A stretch of DNA of 64,000 nt from Maribrevibacterium harenarium (GCF_006385675.1 NZ_VFRR01000001.1:124001-188000), one strand, 5' to 3'. Shown: positions 33,935 to 43,993, counted from the stretch's first letter. The notes: a model not told the origin generated them from the sequence alone. Program-made: numbers and translations.

Positions 33935-36900
33935 TTAGATCGCTTTAACGTGTTCTAAAAGTACCTGAGCAGGGTGTTTGATGATGGCGTCATCGAAGCG
34001 TTTCACCTGACAGCGACAGGAGTAGCCGGTGGCCACCAGTTTATCTTGCAGGGCAGGGTCATTGACCTTGTCTTTCCAAGACAGCTCGTAGATCTTCTGG
34101 GAGGTTTCCTTGTTGGCGGTTTCATGACCATAAGTACCTGCCATACCGCAGCACCCCACGTTCTCCACTTTCAGGGATAGTCCAAGCAATTTGAACACTT
34201 GCTGCCAATCGCCTATGGACGGGGCCGCATTGGTTTTCTCGGTACAGTGAGCCATCATATGGAAGGTGCGATCTGCCGGAGTAATACCACGCTTTTCTAA
34301 ATGATGAGTTTGTTCCGCCAGCCATTCTTGCAGCAACTGAACTTTTGGCACCGGACGAGTGTTGCCAAAGGCTTTGGCGTATTCGGAACGGTAAGTCAGT
34401 GTCATGGAAGGGTCTATACCAACTAATGGCAAACCATAAAATGACAGATTTTGCAGCATGTCTAAGTTCTTACGGGCGGCTTTGTAGAAGGCCCGCATAA
34501 AACCATGCACATGTAGAGGCTTACCATTCGGCATATAGGGGGCGAGGTAGGCTTGGAAACCGAGGCGCGTTAACAGCTCCATGATGTCTAGCACTAGCTC
34601 GGTCTCAAAGTAGCTGGTAAAGGCATCTTGCACCACAATCACTGCCCGTTTGCGATCTTTCGGGCTAAGTGCCTCAATCGCCATGGGAGTGGCAAGACGT
34701 ATTCCTCGACGGGCCATTTCTTTCTTCAAATTGTACTTAGAAAGTTTCGGACTATCGGATACCCCTAGGTATTTTGCGGACAGGGTATTAAACCAGCCTT
34801 GCCCCATGAGCCAGTTATAGGGCTGTGGGAAATGAGCCATAGTCGGCATCATGTATTCCAATGCGCCGATAAAATAATCCTTGGCAGGACGTAGGTAGCG
34901 GCTGTAGTAAAGCTCAAGGAATTTAGCGCGAAACTCAGGTACGTCGACTTTGATCGGGCACTGACCAACGCAGGATTTACAGGCTAAACACCCCATCATG
35001 GATTCGTGAACTTCATGGGAGAAGTCGTACTCCCCCCGTTTTTTCGCTAGGGTGTTTTTCAAGCGCGGGAAGAAGCTTGCCACAAACCCAGTGTGTTGGG
35101 CGATATGGCTCTGCTTTTTCACATCTACGCCTTGATTGCTCATGCCGCGCAGCCATTCCCGCATCAGAGACGCGCGCCCTTTCGGTGAGTGAATACGCTC
35201 CCGGGTGCCTTTCCAAGACGGACACATAGCATCGTGGGGGTCAAAGTTGTAGCAGGCACCATTGCCGTTACAGTACATGCCTTCTTTGAATTGATCCCGG
35301 TTACTTAGGGGAATTTGCCGATCAAATTGACCGCGCATGGGCACTTCGTCAATTTTTAGTAATTCTGCACCCAATTCGAAAGGAGTAGCAATTTTACCGG
35401 GATTCAATTGGTTACGGGGGTCAAAAGCACCTTTGACTTGCTGGATAGCGGGATACAGGTCGCCGAAAAATTCGAGTGCGTATTCGGAGCGAACCCCTTT
35501 ACCGTGTTCGCCCCACAATAGCCCGTTGTATTTCTGTGTCAGGGCGGCTACTTTATCGGTGATTTCTCTGATCAGTGGTTCTTGCTCTTCTTCTTTCAGA
35601 TCCAAGGCAGGGCGTACGTGTAACACCCCAGCATCCACATGACCGAACATGCCGTAGGCTACCCCGTAGCTATCGAGCACGGCACGGAACTCCATAATGT
35701 AGTCGGCAAGGTTTTCCGGTGGTACGGCAGTATCTTCCACAAAGGCCACTGGTCGACGCTCCCCTTGGGCATTGCCTAGTAAACCAACGGACTTTTTGCG
35801 CATCCCCCAGATTTTATTTACGTCGGCGTGACCATTGGCAATAGTGTAGCCAAGGGTGCTTTCCCCCGGTTTCCCCACGACTTGATCGAGGCGGTCGGTC
35901 AGCACTTTAATCTTGCCGAGCACTTCCTGCTCGCTATCGCCGGTGTATTCCACCAAGTTGATGCCCTGTATGTCTTCACCAGCATTTTCGGGGAAAAATT
36001 CTGCCACCGACCCCCAAATAATATCGCCTTTGGCCAACCCTAATACTTTAGAGTCAACCGTTTCAATTGAGGTTGGACTGGCCGCAAGTAGTTCTCTGGC
36101 GTGGCGTAGCGAAGCCTCAAAACTGTTATAGCGAATGTTAACCAGCGCGGCATATTTAGGAATGCGTAGTAAATTAACTTTGGCTTCAACAATAAAGCCT
36201 AAAGTGCCCTCTGAGCCGCAGAGGATATTATTCATATTGAAGCGGCCGTCTTCATCACGGATGTGGGCTAAATCATAACCCGTCAGACAGCGGTTCAGCT
36301 CTGGAAAAGTGGCTTTAATCTGTTCTTGCTTGGTCTCGGCAATATTGTTCACCACCCGGTGGGCGTGGGCGGCGTAGTCACTGCCTTGGCAAATAACGTG
36401 AAGCTCATCATCGCTGATGGAGTGAGAATCAAGTAGGGTACCGTCTAACAGGACAGTCTTGAGTTCCAGTACATGATCACGGGTTTTGCCGTACATCACC
36501 GAGCCTTGTCCGCTGGCGTCGGTATTGATCATGCCACCAATGGTTGCCCGGTTACTGGTGGATAGTTCTGGAGCGAAGAACAGCCCATAGGGGGCGATGG
36601 CCTTGTTCAATTGGTCTTTAACAACGCCGGTTTGTACTCGCGCCCAACCTTCTTCAGCGTTGATTTCCAAGATTTGGTTCATGTGCTTGGATAAATCAAC
36701 CACCAAACCATCGGTAAGAGATTGGCCATTGGTTCCGGTGCCGCCACCGCGAGGGCTTAGGACGATATCGTGAAATTCCTTGTCATTGGCAAGGCGCGTT
36801 AAAAGCTGAATATCGGCGGTGTTCTTGGGGTAAATCACCCCTTGTGGTAATACCTGGTATATTGAGTTATCAGTGGCAAGTACGACACGGTTGGCGTAGT

Positions 36901-37000
36901 CTGGATTGGTATCACCGGAAAATCCTGAAGCCTTCAGGCGCTCGATAAATGCGAGGTATTTGGCCTGAACGGGCGAGACTTCAGAGAGCTTAGGAATCAT
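33935..37000 (-). CDS. ydiJ: FAD-binding and Fe-S oxidoreductase YdiJ (probable D-2-hydroxyglutarate dehydrogenase)
   Basis: 1021 residues, near the 1018 of E. coli YdiJ. The first half is a PCMH-type FAD domain (VLSPRGGGTGTNGQSL, STSNRATIGGMINTDASGQGS) with an FAD-linked oxidase C domain (FGHVDAGVLHVRP). A 4Fe-4S ferredoxin segment follows (CLACKSCVGQCPIKVDVP). The last part has the CCG domain of heterodisulfide-reductase type (MMAHCTEKT, GCCGMAGTYGHE, SCRCQVKRF). Such proteins oxidise 2-hydroxy acids and pass electrons through Fe-S centres. YdiJ relatives oxidise D-2-hydroxyglutarate. GGAG sits nine bases before the ATG. It is monocistronic. Confidence 0.93.
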   Translation of the reverse strand: MIPKLSEVSPVQAKYLAFIERLKASGFSGDTNPDYANRVVLATDNSIYQVLPQGVIYPKNTADIQLLTRLANDKEFHDIVLSPRGGGTGTNGQSLTDGLVVDLSKHMNQILEINAEEGWARVQTGVVKDQLNKAIAPYGLFFAPELSTSNRATIGGMINTDASGQGSVMYGKTRDHVLELKTVLLDGTLLDSHSISDDELHVICQGSDYAAHAHRVVNNIAETKQEQIKATFPELNRCLTGYDLAHIRDEDGRFNMNNILCGSEGTLGFIVEAKVNLLRIPKYAALVNIRYNSFEASLRHARELLAASPTSIETVDSKVLGLAKGDIIWGSVAEFFPENAGEDIQGINLVEYTGDSEQEVLGKIKVLTDRLDQVVGKPGESTLGYTIANGHADVNKIWGMRKKSVGLLGNAQGERRPVAFVEDTAVPPENLADYIMEFRAVLDSYGVAYGMFGHVDAGVLHVRPALDLKEEEQEPLIREITDKVAALTQKYNGLLWGEHGKGVRSEYALEFFGDLYPAIQQVKGAFDPRNQLNPGKIATPFELGAELLKIDEVPMRGQFDRQIPLSNRDQFKEGMYCNGNGACYNFDPHDAMCPSWKGTRERIHSPKGRASLMREWLRGMSNQGVDVKKQSHIAQHTGFVASFFPRLKNTLAKKRGEYDFSHEVHESMMGCLACKSCVGQCPIKVDVPEFRAKFLELYYSRYLRPAKDYFIGALEYMMPTMAHFPQPYNWLMGQGWFNTLSAKYLGVSDSPKLSKYNLKKEMARRGIRLATPMAIEALSPKDRKRAVIVVQDAFTSYFETELVLDIMELLTRLGFQAYLAPYMPNGKPLHVHGFMRAFYKAARKNLDMLQNLSFYGLPLVGIDPSMTLTYRSEYAKAFGNTRPVPKVQLLQEWLAEQTHHLEKRGITPADRTFHMMAHCTEKTNAAPSIGDWQQVFKLLGLSLKVENVGCCGMAGTYGHETANKETSQKIYELSWKDKVNDPALQDKLVATGYSCRCQVKRFDDAIIKHPAQVLLEHVKAI

Positions 37001-37098
37001 GTTACTGTCTCCGATTTATGGGGGTAGGGTGATTCTATCAAACATTGCTCCTGCTTCGTGATTTTCTTGCATGAAAAATAGAGTTGATATAGATCAAA

Positions 37099-38019
37099 AT
37101 GCTCATGGCGAAACTTCCAATACACACTGCAGCGAGAATGACGAATGCCTTGGTTGACACTATTCAATTACCCAATCAACCCACCGGGGTAGAGCTCTAT
37201 CTCTATCGAGGTGACAAGGAGCATCCTGACGCTCCGGGTAATAAATGGCACAAGCTCAAACACCACCTGCAGCGTGCGTTATGGGAAGGATACTCCTATA
37301 TCGCCACCTTCGGTGGTCCCTACTCCAATCATATACACGCCTTTGCCAGCAGCTGCGCCAAGGCCGGCTTGACGCCCTTGGTAGTGGTGCGTGGCGAGAC
37401 GGCTCCCCAGCTTACTCCAACTTTAAAGGATGCCGTTGCCGCAGGGGCTATACTCTTTCCCAGTTTACGTAAGGATTATCGACTTGGTTTAAATGCCTCG
37501 GTAAAAGCCGCTATAGATCAGGAATATGGGCGAGTGTATTGGGTGCCGGAAGGCGGTGGCGGCGACTTGGGTGTCCAAGGGTGCCGTGATTGGGGGTATG
37601 AAATTGGGCAACGTACTCAGGCGCTTGGTTGTGACGCCTGGGCCGTGGCAGCAGGAACCGGCACTACCGCTATTGGACTTATCCAAGCCCAACAAGTAGA
37701 GAATTTGTGTATTTTCAGTGCACTGCAAGGAGCCTCGGTACAGCACCAGCAAATTGTAGCGCAAGTGGGCCAAGGTAAAACGTGTCTGAGCTTCTGGGAT
37801 GATGATTGGAATGGTGGTTTTGGCAAGCTTTCCGACCCCCTACGGCAATTTATCGAAGTTTTTCATGAGCTTAATCCCAGTGTACGACTCGATCCTATTT
37901 ATACTGGAAAAGCGTTGTACAAAATAAATGCGCTGATGGGCAGTGGTCGATGGCAGTACACCCGCACGCTGGTGATTCATACCGGTGGCTTGCAAGGGTG
38001 GCGTGGTTTTAACGGGTAA
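37099..38019 (+). CDS. PLP-dependent ACC deaminase / D-cysteine desulfhydrase family protein
   Basis: 306 residues. Family marks are GNKWHKLKHHL with the PLP lysine at residue 49, FGGPYSNHIHAFASSCAKAGL, the phosphate-binding AAGTGTTAIGLI and VPEGGGGDLGVQGC. It belongs to the fold-type II group containing D-cysteine desulfhydrase and ACC deaminase. The exact substrate cannot be read, and D-cysteine or another small D-amino acid is more likely here than ACC. Two ATG codons at 37099 and 37105 are possible starts, neither with a good ribosome site. It is divergent from ydiJ. Confidence 0.85.
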   Translation: MLMAKLPIHTAARMTNALVDTIQLPNQPTGVELYLYRGDKEHPDAPGNKWHKLKHHLQRALWEGYSYIATFGGPYSNHIHAFASSCAKAGLTPLVVVRGETAPQLTPTLKDAVAAGAILFPSLRKDYRLGLNASVKAAIDQEYGRVYWVPEGGGGDLGVQGCRDWGYEIGQRTQALGCDAWAVAAGTGTTAIGLIQAQQVENLCIFSALQGASVQHQQIVAQVGQGKTCLSFWDDDWNGGFGKLSDPLRQFIEVFHELNPSVRLDPIYTGKALYKINALMGSGRWQYTRTLVIHTGGLQGWRGFNG

Positions 38020-38086
38020 AATTTATCTGCCGAGAATCGGGTGAATAGCGCTAATAGGTGCTTCCGTGATAAAGTCAGCTCGCCCA

Positions 38087-38103
38087 CTGGGTTAACAACC
38101 CAG
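38087..38103 (+). terminator. Hairpin downstream of the PLP enzyme gene
   Basis: CTGGGTT, three bases, AACCCAG is a perfect 7-bp stem. A loose T-rich tract (GGGTGTTTTTA) follows a few bases later. It could end the upstream gene or form part of the nadK leader. Confidence 0.4.
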
Positions 38104-38205
38104 CGTTTCGGGTGTTTTTATACGAGAGTGCGTCATAACGCACCGAGACCTCCTTGATTTGGTATCAAGTACCCCTTTTACATAGCAGACGGAAGAGAGC
38201 GGCAC

Positions 38206-39087
38206 ATGAGTCTTTTTAAACGCGTCGGTATTATTGCCCGCTTAGACAAGCCACAAATTTTAGATACAGTGAAACGCCTGATGGATTTCTTGATCGAAAA
38301 GGGCGTTGCGCCGGTGTTAGAGTCTGACCTAGCGGCCATGTTGCCCGGTGTTGAGGTCGATAATGCGCCGCTAAAATCGTTAGGTGAAGTTTGTGATCTG
38401 GTCACGGTTGTCGGTGGTGACGGTAGCTTTCTAGGAGCCGCTCGCGCTATTTGTGCTTACGATGTGCCGGTGATTGGTGTTAACCGCGGCACACTGGGCT
38501 TTTTGACCGATATCTCCCCCCAGAGCTTTGAAGAAGACCTAACGCCAATACTCAATGGCGAGTATCTTGAAGAAAAACGCTTCATGATTGAAGCGAAGAT
38601 CAAACGCCAAAATCGCCCTAGCGGTGAAGGTTTAGCCTTGAATGACTTGGTGTTGCACCCCGGCAAATCCGCGCGCATGATTCGTTTTGATTTATTTATC
38701 GACGATCAATTCGTGATGAATCAAAAATCCGACGGGCTAATCGTGGCAACACCGACTGGCTCCACAGCCTACGCCTTGTCTGCTGGTGGACCAATTATGC
38801 TACCCAAGCTTGAAGCCCTGGTGCTTGTGCCGATGCATCCTCACACCCTCAGTAATCGTCCTATTGTCATTGATGCCAACGCAAAAATTCGCATCGTAGT
38901 GTGTGAATCCAACTTGACCTATCCCAGCGTAAGTTGTGACGGTCAGCTCAATATTACTGCCGCGCCGGGGGACGAAATCTTTATCAACCGCCGTGCTGGT
39001 GCGTTACGTTTGATTCATCCGAAAAGTCACGATTTTTACGATGTTTGTCGAACGAAATTGGGTTGGCAAAGCGGTTATCGCCCCTAG
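38206..39087 (+). CDS. nadK: NAD kinase
   Basis: 293 residues. It phosphorylates NAD to NADP with ATP. The diacylglycerol-kinase-type loop VVGGDGSFLGAAR is at residues 68-80, GVNRGTLGFLTDIS follows, and the substrate-binding ATPTGSTAYALSAGGPI is seen further on. GGAAGAGAG precedes the ATG. It heads the nadK-rhomboid-DUF1315-DUF2797-pepN block, whose order I recall as shared with Pseudomonas aeruginosa. The 80-bp gap to the rhomboid gene leaves room for a second promoter. Confidence 0.97.
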   Translation: MSLFKRVGIIARLDKPQILDTVKRLMDFLIEKGVAPVLESDLAAMLPGVEVDNAPLKSLGEVCDLVTVVGGDGSFLGAARAICAYDVPVIGVNRGTLGFLTDISPQSFEEDLTPILNGEYLEEKRFMIEAKIKRQNRPSGEGLALNDLVLHPGKSARMIRFDLFIDDQFVMNQKSDGLIVATPTGSTAYALSAGGPIMLPKLEALVLVPMHPHTLSNRPIVIDANAKIRIVVCESNLTYPSVSCDGQLNITAAPGDEIFINRRAGALRLIHPKSHDFYDVCRTKLGWQSGYRP

Positions 39088-39167
39088 TAATGAACATCGA
39101 GTGGAAGCAACTTTCGCTGGTGTTCCGTGAACGTTGCTTTCAGTGATAGTAAGCCCAGAGTGTATCC

Positions 39168-40028
39168 ATGATATTGATTTACGAATTTGCAGTTGGCGAA
39201 GATCCGGGAGAACTAAGTAAGCGCCTTTGGGCCAATTCTATCGGGCATAGAATCATGCCGTCTGATCGTGGTATGCAAGTCTGGCTTTATGATCCGAACC
39301 ATATTGGTGCAGCCACCGCAGTCATTCAGCAGTGGCAACAACACCCTGAGATGGCAGTTTCAGCCAAAGTCAAACTTAAGCCATCAGGGATCGCTGCTAC
39401 CTTCTTAGGCTCCCCTGTAACCACTCTTATTCTTTTACTTACTGCTACTGTCGCGCTATTGACCTCGTTGGGGGAAGACCTCGCGACAGTGAGCTGGTTC
39501 ACCATTACCCCATTTTACGTCAGTGGCAACAGCCTGCATTTTCTAACCTTGGATCAGGTGTTGGAGCAGGGCCAATGGTGGCGTTTGCTTACCCCTGCTT
39601 TTTTACACTTTGGCATGATGCATATCGTCTTTAACAGTTTGTGGATCTGGGATTTAGGGCGCAAGATCGAACAATTGGTGGGTAAGCTCGCCTACCTGAT
39701 CGGGTTTTTACTGGTTGCGGTCGGTAGTAATTTAGCCCAGTTTGTGATCGACGAATATCCGGTTTTTGGCGGACTATCTGGCGTGGTTTATGGCCTAGTG
39801 GGTTTTGCGTGGCTATTGCCACTATTACTTCCCCGCATACCGACGCTTATCTCCAAACCCTTGATGGTGTTCTTTTTGATTTGGTTGGCGTTAGGTTATA
39901 CCGATTTACTAGGTAGCGTTGGACTGGGCAATATGGCGAATACAGCCCATTTATCTGGCCTCGTCGGCGGCATTTGTGGTGCCTTGTTGGTGCGCTTGGT
40001 GTTCCGACGCCTTGGCAGTAAGTTTTGA
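39168..40028 (+). CDS. Rhomboid family intramembrane serine protease (GlpG-like)
   Basis: 286 residues. An N-terminal cytoplasmic domain (about 1-75) is followed by six membrane segments. The catalytic serine is Ser204 in GGLSGVVYGLVGF and the histidine His261 in ANTAHLSGLVGGI, very close to the GlpG numbering. The L1 loop WWRLLTPAFLHFGMMHIVFNSLWIW also fits. It cleaves membrane proteins within the bilayer; substrates are unknown. The start ATG has only a weak ribosome site. It is 15 bp from the DUF1315 gene. Confidence 0.93.
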   Translation: MILIYEFAVGEDPGELSKRLWANSIGHRIMPSDRGMQVWLYDPNHIGAATAVIQQWQQHPEMAVSAKVKLKPSGIAATFLGSPVTTLILLLTATVALLTSLGEDLATVSWFTITPFYVSGNSLHFLTLDQVLEQGQWWRLLTPAFLHFGMMHIVFNSLWIWDLGRKIEQLVGKLAYLIGFLLVAVGSNLAQFVIDEYPVFGGLSGVVYGLVGFAWLLPLLLPRIPTLISKPLMVFFLIWLALGYTDLLGSVGLGNMANTAHLSGLVGGICGALLVRLVFRRLGSKF

Positions 40029-40043
40029 GAGCGGAGTAAGACA

Positions 40044-40322
40044 ATGAATTTTAGAGACATGATCGACAACATGACGCCAGCAGTATATGGGCGTTTAAAA
40101 CAAGCAGTAGAGCTCGGCAAATGGCCAAATGGCGTCAAGCTCACTGAGGAGCAAAAGGAATTGTGTTTACAGGCTGTTATTACGTACGACTATACCCGTA
40201 AGAACGAAGAAGATCGAGTGGGTTACATTAGCCGGGAAGCTCACTCTGGTTGTGACAGCAAAACCGATACCTTGGAACACGACACCGTCAAGTGGGTAAC
40301 AAACCCGGACGGTAAGGCATGA
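40044..40322 (+). CDS. YeaC-like DUF1315 family protein
   Basis: 92 residues, small, soluble. It starts MNFRDMIDNMTPAVYGRLKQAVELGKWPNG, the conserved opening of the DUF1315/YeaC family, whose function is unknown. Its stop overlaps the start of the DUF2797 gene (ATGA), so the two are translated together. The position between a rhomboid protease gene and pepN is a recurrent gammaproteobacterial arrangement. Confidence 0.85.
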   Translation: MNFRDMIDNMTPAVYGRLKQAVELGKWPNGVKLTEEQKELCLQAVITYDYTRKNEEDRVGYISREAHSGCDSKTDTLEHDTVKWVTNPDGKA

Positions 40323-41140
40323 TTGGCAACCTAAGAAAAATGCGTACCGCTGTGAACGAGCAGGGCGCGGTGAGTTACCAACTACAGCTAAACGATGAAA
40401 CTGTGCCTTTAGCCCCTTACATTGGGCAGTCAGTGTCCTTACGTTTTAGCGGCGCAATCCGCTGTATCGGTTGTTCCCGACCGACGAAAAAGTCCTTTAG
40501 CCAAGGGTATTGTTTTTCTTGCTTCAAGAAGCTTGCCGCTTGCGACAGCTGCATTATGAGCCCAGAAAAGTGCCATTACCATTTAGGTACCTGCCGCGAG
40601 CCAGAGTGGGCCGAGCAGTACTGTATGCAAAGCCACTATGTATACCTTGCCAATTCCTCTGGTTTAAAAGTCGGTATTACCCGTGGTGATCAGCTCCCAA
40701 CCCGTTGGTTAGATCAGGGCGCTACCCAAGCGCGTGCCATGTTTATCGTCCCTAATCGACGTCTATCCGGTTTAGTGGAAACCATCTTCAAAGATGTGGT
40801 CGCCGACAAAACCAATTGGCGCACCATGTTGAAAGGCCCCAGTGAACTTATTGATTTGGAAGCAGAACAAGAGCGTTTGATTGGGCAGGTATGGCAACAG
40901 TTAGATGGCTTGCAATATGAGTTTGGTATTCAAGCCATTACCGAAGTGGAATACGGCCAAACACATCAATTTGACTACCCAGTATTGTCCTATCCGACCA
41001 AAGTAGTCAGCTTAAATGCGGAAAAACAGCCAGAGATTAGCGGTACCTTGTTGGGTATCAAAGGCCAGTATTGGATTTTAGATACGGGGGTGATTAACCT
41101 TCGTAAGTACACCGGATATGAAGTGGAATTTACTGCCTAG
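40319..41140 (+). CDS. DUF2797 domain protein with cysteine clusters
   Basis: 273 residues. The N-terminal third carries many cysteines in pairs (CIGCSRPTKKSFSQGYCFSC, CDSC, CHYHLGTC), most likely two zinc sites. Then comes HYVYLANSSGLKVGITR, which resembles the start of a GIY-YIG nuclease fold (Tyr and Gly-Ile in VGIT), followed by TRWLDQGATQARAM. The DUF2797 family has no assigned activity. Co-translation with the DUF1315 gene and a 9-bp gap to pepN show one operon. Any nuclease role is inference. Confidence 0.82.
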   Translation: MIGNLRKMRTAVNEQGAVSYQLQLNDETVPLAPYIGQSVSLRFSGAIRCIGCSRPTKKSFSQGYCFSCFKKLAACDSCIMSPEKCHYHLGTCREPEWAEQYCMQSHYVYLANSSGLKVGITRGDQLPTRWLDQGATQARAMFIVPNRRLSGLVETIFKDVVADKTNWRTMLKGPSELIDLEAEQERLIGQVWQQLDGLQYEFGIQAITEVEYGQTHQFDYPVLSYPTKVVSLNAEKQPEISGTLLGIKGQYWILDTGVINLRKYTGYEVEFTA

Positions 41141-41149
41141 GAGCGCACC

Positions 41150-43789
41150 ATGAGCGAGAACAAACCTGCCGCCATTTACTTGAAAGATTATCGCGTCCCA
41201 GATTTCTTAATTGATCGCACCGAGTTGGTGTTTGATCTAGACGACAGTGTTACCGTGGTGACCTCGAAGCTGCATATGCGTCGCAATCCATCAGCAGGTC
41301 GTATCACTACGCCCCTCGTACTTGACGGTGGGGAAGATGTGAAACTGATCGGTGTCGCCATCGATAACTACACCTTGCCAGCGGAAGAATACCATATTAA
41401 TGCCGAGCATCAGCTGGTGATTACAGCGACGCCAGATCAGTTCCTGCTGACGGTGGAAACTGTTATCGAGCCCCAAAACAACACCCGATTAGAAGGTTTG
41501 TATCGCTCCTCCGGTATGTTCTGTACCCAGTGCGAAGCAGAAGGCTTTCGCCATATTACCTACTATTTAGATCGTCCCGATGTGATGTCGATTTTCACCA
41601 CAACATTGATCGCAGATGGCGAGAAGTACCCCACATTGCTTTCCAATGGTAATGAGGTGGAACGTGGCGTCAGTGACGAAGGTAAAACGATAGTCACTTG
41701 GCATGATCCTCATCCGAAACCTGCTTATTTGTTTGCGTTGGTTGCCGGTAATTTGCAGCACATTAGTGATACCTTCACTACCAGTAGTGGCAGAGACGTT
41801 ACGCTTAAAATCTTCACTGAGCCACACAATATCGACAAAGTAGACTATGCCATGGGGGCGTTAAAACGCTCCATGAAGTGGGACGAAGATGTTTACGGTC
41901 GTGAATACGACCTGGATATCTTTATGATCGTGGCGGTGGATGATTTCAATATGGGGGCCATGGAAAACAAGGGCCTGAATATTTTTAACTCATCTTGTTT
42001 ATTAGCACGTCCTGATACCACCACGGATGATGCTTATCTACGTATCGAAGCCATTGTTGCCCACGAGTATTTCCATAACTGGTCTGGTAACCGAGTGACG
42101 TGCCGTGATTGGTTTCAACTAAGTCTAAAAGAAGGCTTTACCGTTTTCCGTGACCAAAGTTTCTCTGAGGATTTGCATTCTGAAACAGTGAAACGAGTGG
42201 AGGACGTGTCCTTCCTGCGTACTGCCCAGTTTGCTGAGGATGCCGGCCCGATGGCGCACCCAATACGTCCAGCGTCCTACATCGAGATTTCCAATTTCTA
42301 TACCTTGACCGTGTATGAGAAGGGTTCGGAAGTAGTGCGTATGATCCACACCTTGTTGGGGGCAGAGGGCTTCCGTAAAGGCTCGGATTTGTACTTCTCC
42401 CGCCATGACGGCCAAGCGGTAACCTGCGATGACTTTGTCAAAGCCATGGAAGACGCTAATGGCGTGGACCTAACCCAGTTTAAACGCTGGTACTCTCAGG
42501 CGGGAACACCAAGAGTGCAAGTGACCGATGAGTACGACGAACAAGCGCAAACCTATACCCTCAATTTTTCCCAGATGACACCGGCAACCCCAGGGCAGCC
42601 GACCAAGCTCCCCGTCGTGATTCCGGTTAAAATGGGCTTAATTGGCCAAGATGGTAGTAGTTTACGTTTCAACCTAGCAGGCGAAACAACGACAGAAACC
42701 GTCATCACCTTGACGCAAGGTGAAGAGTCGGTGGTATTTGAACAGGTTGCAGAACGCCCTGTGCCATCTTTGTTGCGTGGCTTTTCAGCACCGGTGAAAC
42801 TTAGCTACGACTACACCACCGAGCAACTGGCTCTCTTGCTTGCCCATGATAGTGATGGCTTCAACCGCTGGAATAGCGGTCAGCAAATCGCTGTGAATGA
42901 ATTACAAGCCTTGATTGCGCAGGTGCAGTCCGGTGAATCCCTCAATCAAGAATCCGCCTTGGTGTCAGGCTTCAGCCAGCTATTGGCTGATGAGCAATTG
43001 GACTCTGCCATGGTCGCCCTTATCCTGACCTTGCCCTCTGTTGCCTACTTATCCGAATTGGCGGAGCAGATCGATCCGCAAGCCATTAAAACGGCTCGTG
43101 ACCATCTCAAGGGACAGATTGCCAAAGCCTTGTCGGAGTCATTCGCTAGCACTTATGAGCGTTTGAACGTCCAGGAAGCTTATCAGCCCAACGAAGCGCA
43201 AATTGCTCGCCGTGCCTTGAAAAACGTGGCACTGAGCTACTGGGTAGCCTCCGGTGATGAGCAGGCGCAACAGGCCTTGGTAAACCAATTCCGTAATGCG
43301 GATAACATGACAGATCAGTATGCGGCTCTGGCGACTGCGGTTGATCAGGACTTAGAAGTAGCTGATGAATTGCTGGCGTCGTTCTATGAACAATGGCAGC
43401 AAGAGTCCCTCGTGGTGAATAAGTGGCTAACCCTAAGCGCCAGTCAAACCAGCGCTGAGGGGCTTGGCCGTATCGAACGCTTGATGCAGCACCCAAGCTT
43501 TGATCTGAAAAACCCGAACAAACTGCGTGCGGTGTTTGCAGGGTTAACGCAAAACGTCACCTTGTTCCACGATGCCTCTGGTGCTGGCTATCGCTTCTTA
43601 GCCGATCAGATTGCGGTACTGGATAAGCGTAATCCGCAAATCGCATCCCGTCTTTGTACCCCACTGACCCGTTGGCGCAAGATGGTTCCGAGTTTGTCCG
43701 ATCCAATGAAGTCCGCTTTACAGCAACTGGCGGCAGGGGACTTGTCGAAAGATGTGTACGAAGTGGTATCAAAAAGCTTAGCGGATTAA
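41150..43789 (+). CDS. pepN: Aminopeptidase N (M1 family)
   Basis: 879 residues. A cytoplasmic zinc aminopeptidase that removes N-terminal residues from peptides. The substrate motif GAMEN is in DFNMGAMENKGLNIF, the zinc motif HEYFHNWSGNRVTCRDW starts at residue 305, and the third ligand Glu lies in LKEGFTVFRDQ. The C-terminal helical domain, rich in Gln and Ala, is complete. It is the last gene of its operon, followed by a clear terminator. Confidence 0.97.
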   Translation: MSENKPAAIYLKDYRVPDFLIDRTELVFDLDDSVTVVTSKLHMRRNPSAGRITTPLVLDGGEDVKLIGVAIDNYTLPAEEYHINAEHQLVITATPDQFLLTVETVIEPQNNTRLEGLYRSSGMFCTQCEAEGFRHITYYLDRPDVMSIFTTTLIADGEKYPTLLSNGNEVERGVSDEGKTIVTWHDPHPKPAYLFALVAGNLQHISDTFTTSSGRDVTLKIFTEPHNIDKVDYAMGALKRSMKWDEDVYGREYDLDIFMIVAVDDFNMGAMENKGLNIFNSSCLLARPDTTTDDAYLRIEAIVAHEYFHNWSGNRVTCRDWFQLSLKEGFTVFRDQSFSEDLHSETVKRVEDVSFLRTAQFAEDAGPMAHPIRPASYIEISNFYTLTVYEKGSEVVRMIHTLLGAEGFRKGSDLYFSRHDGQAVTCDDFVKAMEDANGVDLTQFKRWYSQAGTPRVQVTDEYDEQAQTYTLNFSQMTPATPGQPTKLPVVIPVKMGLIGQDGSSLRFNLAGETTTETVITLTQGEESVVFEQVAERPVPSLLRGFSAPVKLSYDYTTEQLALLLAHDSDGFNRWNSGQQIAVNELQALIAQVQSGESLNQESALVSGFSQLLADEQLDSAMVALILTLPSVAYLSELAEQIDPQAIKTARDHLKGQIAKALSESFASTYERLNVQEAYQPNEAQIARRALKNVALSYWVASGDEQAQQALVNQFRNADNMTDQYAALATAVDQDLEVADELLASFYEQWQQESLVVNKWLTLSASQTSAEGLGRIERLMQHPSFDLKNPNKLRAVFAGLTQNVTLFHDASGAGYRFLADQIAVLDKRNPQIASRLCTPLTRWRKMVPSLSDPMKSALQQLAAGDLSKDVYEVVSKSLAD

Positions 43790-43819
43790 TACGGATCAAT
43801 GTTGCTAACCGCTTGATAG

Positions 43820-43842
43820 CGCCACCTACGGGTGGCGTTTTT
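43820..43842 (+). terminator. Rho-independent terminator after pepN
   Basis: CGCCACC, a TACG loop, GGTGGCG and TTTTT, placed 31 bp after the pepN stop. Confidence 0.93.
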
Positions 43843-43871
43843 GATTGTAATAATTCGTTAAAAGGTCGTTT

Positions 43872-43887
43872 CTAAGATCAATCTTAG
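43872..43887. promoter_or_regulatory. Inverted repeat upstream of the coiled-coil lipoprotein gene
   Basis: CTAAGAT, two bases, ATCTTAG is a perfect 7+7 dyad about 107 bp before the lipoprotein start, between the pepN terminator and the gene. It is a candidate operator; no protein can be assigned. Confidence 0.35.
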
Positions 43888-43993
43888 GGCTATTCTGTGG
43901 CAAGTGCTTTGCAATTCACTGGCAAATCTGGCATAACCAAGTAAAACTATGATAATCGCTTGTTCTGTTTAACAAAAAGGCGGGAGTGGGAAA

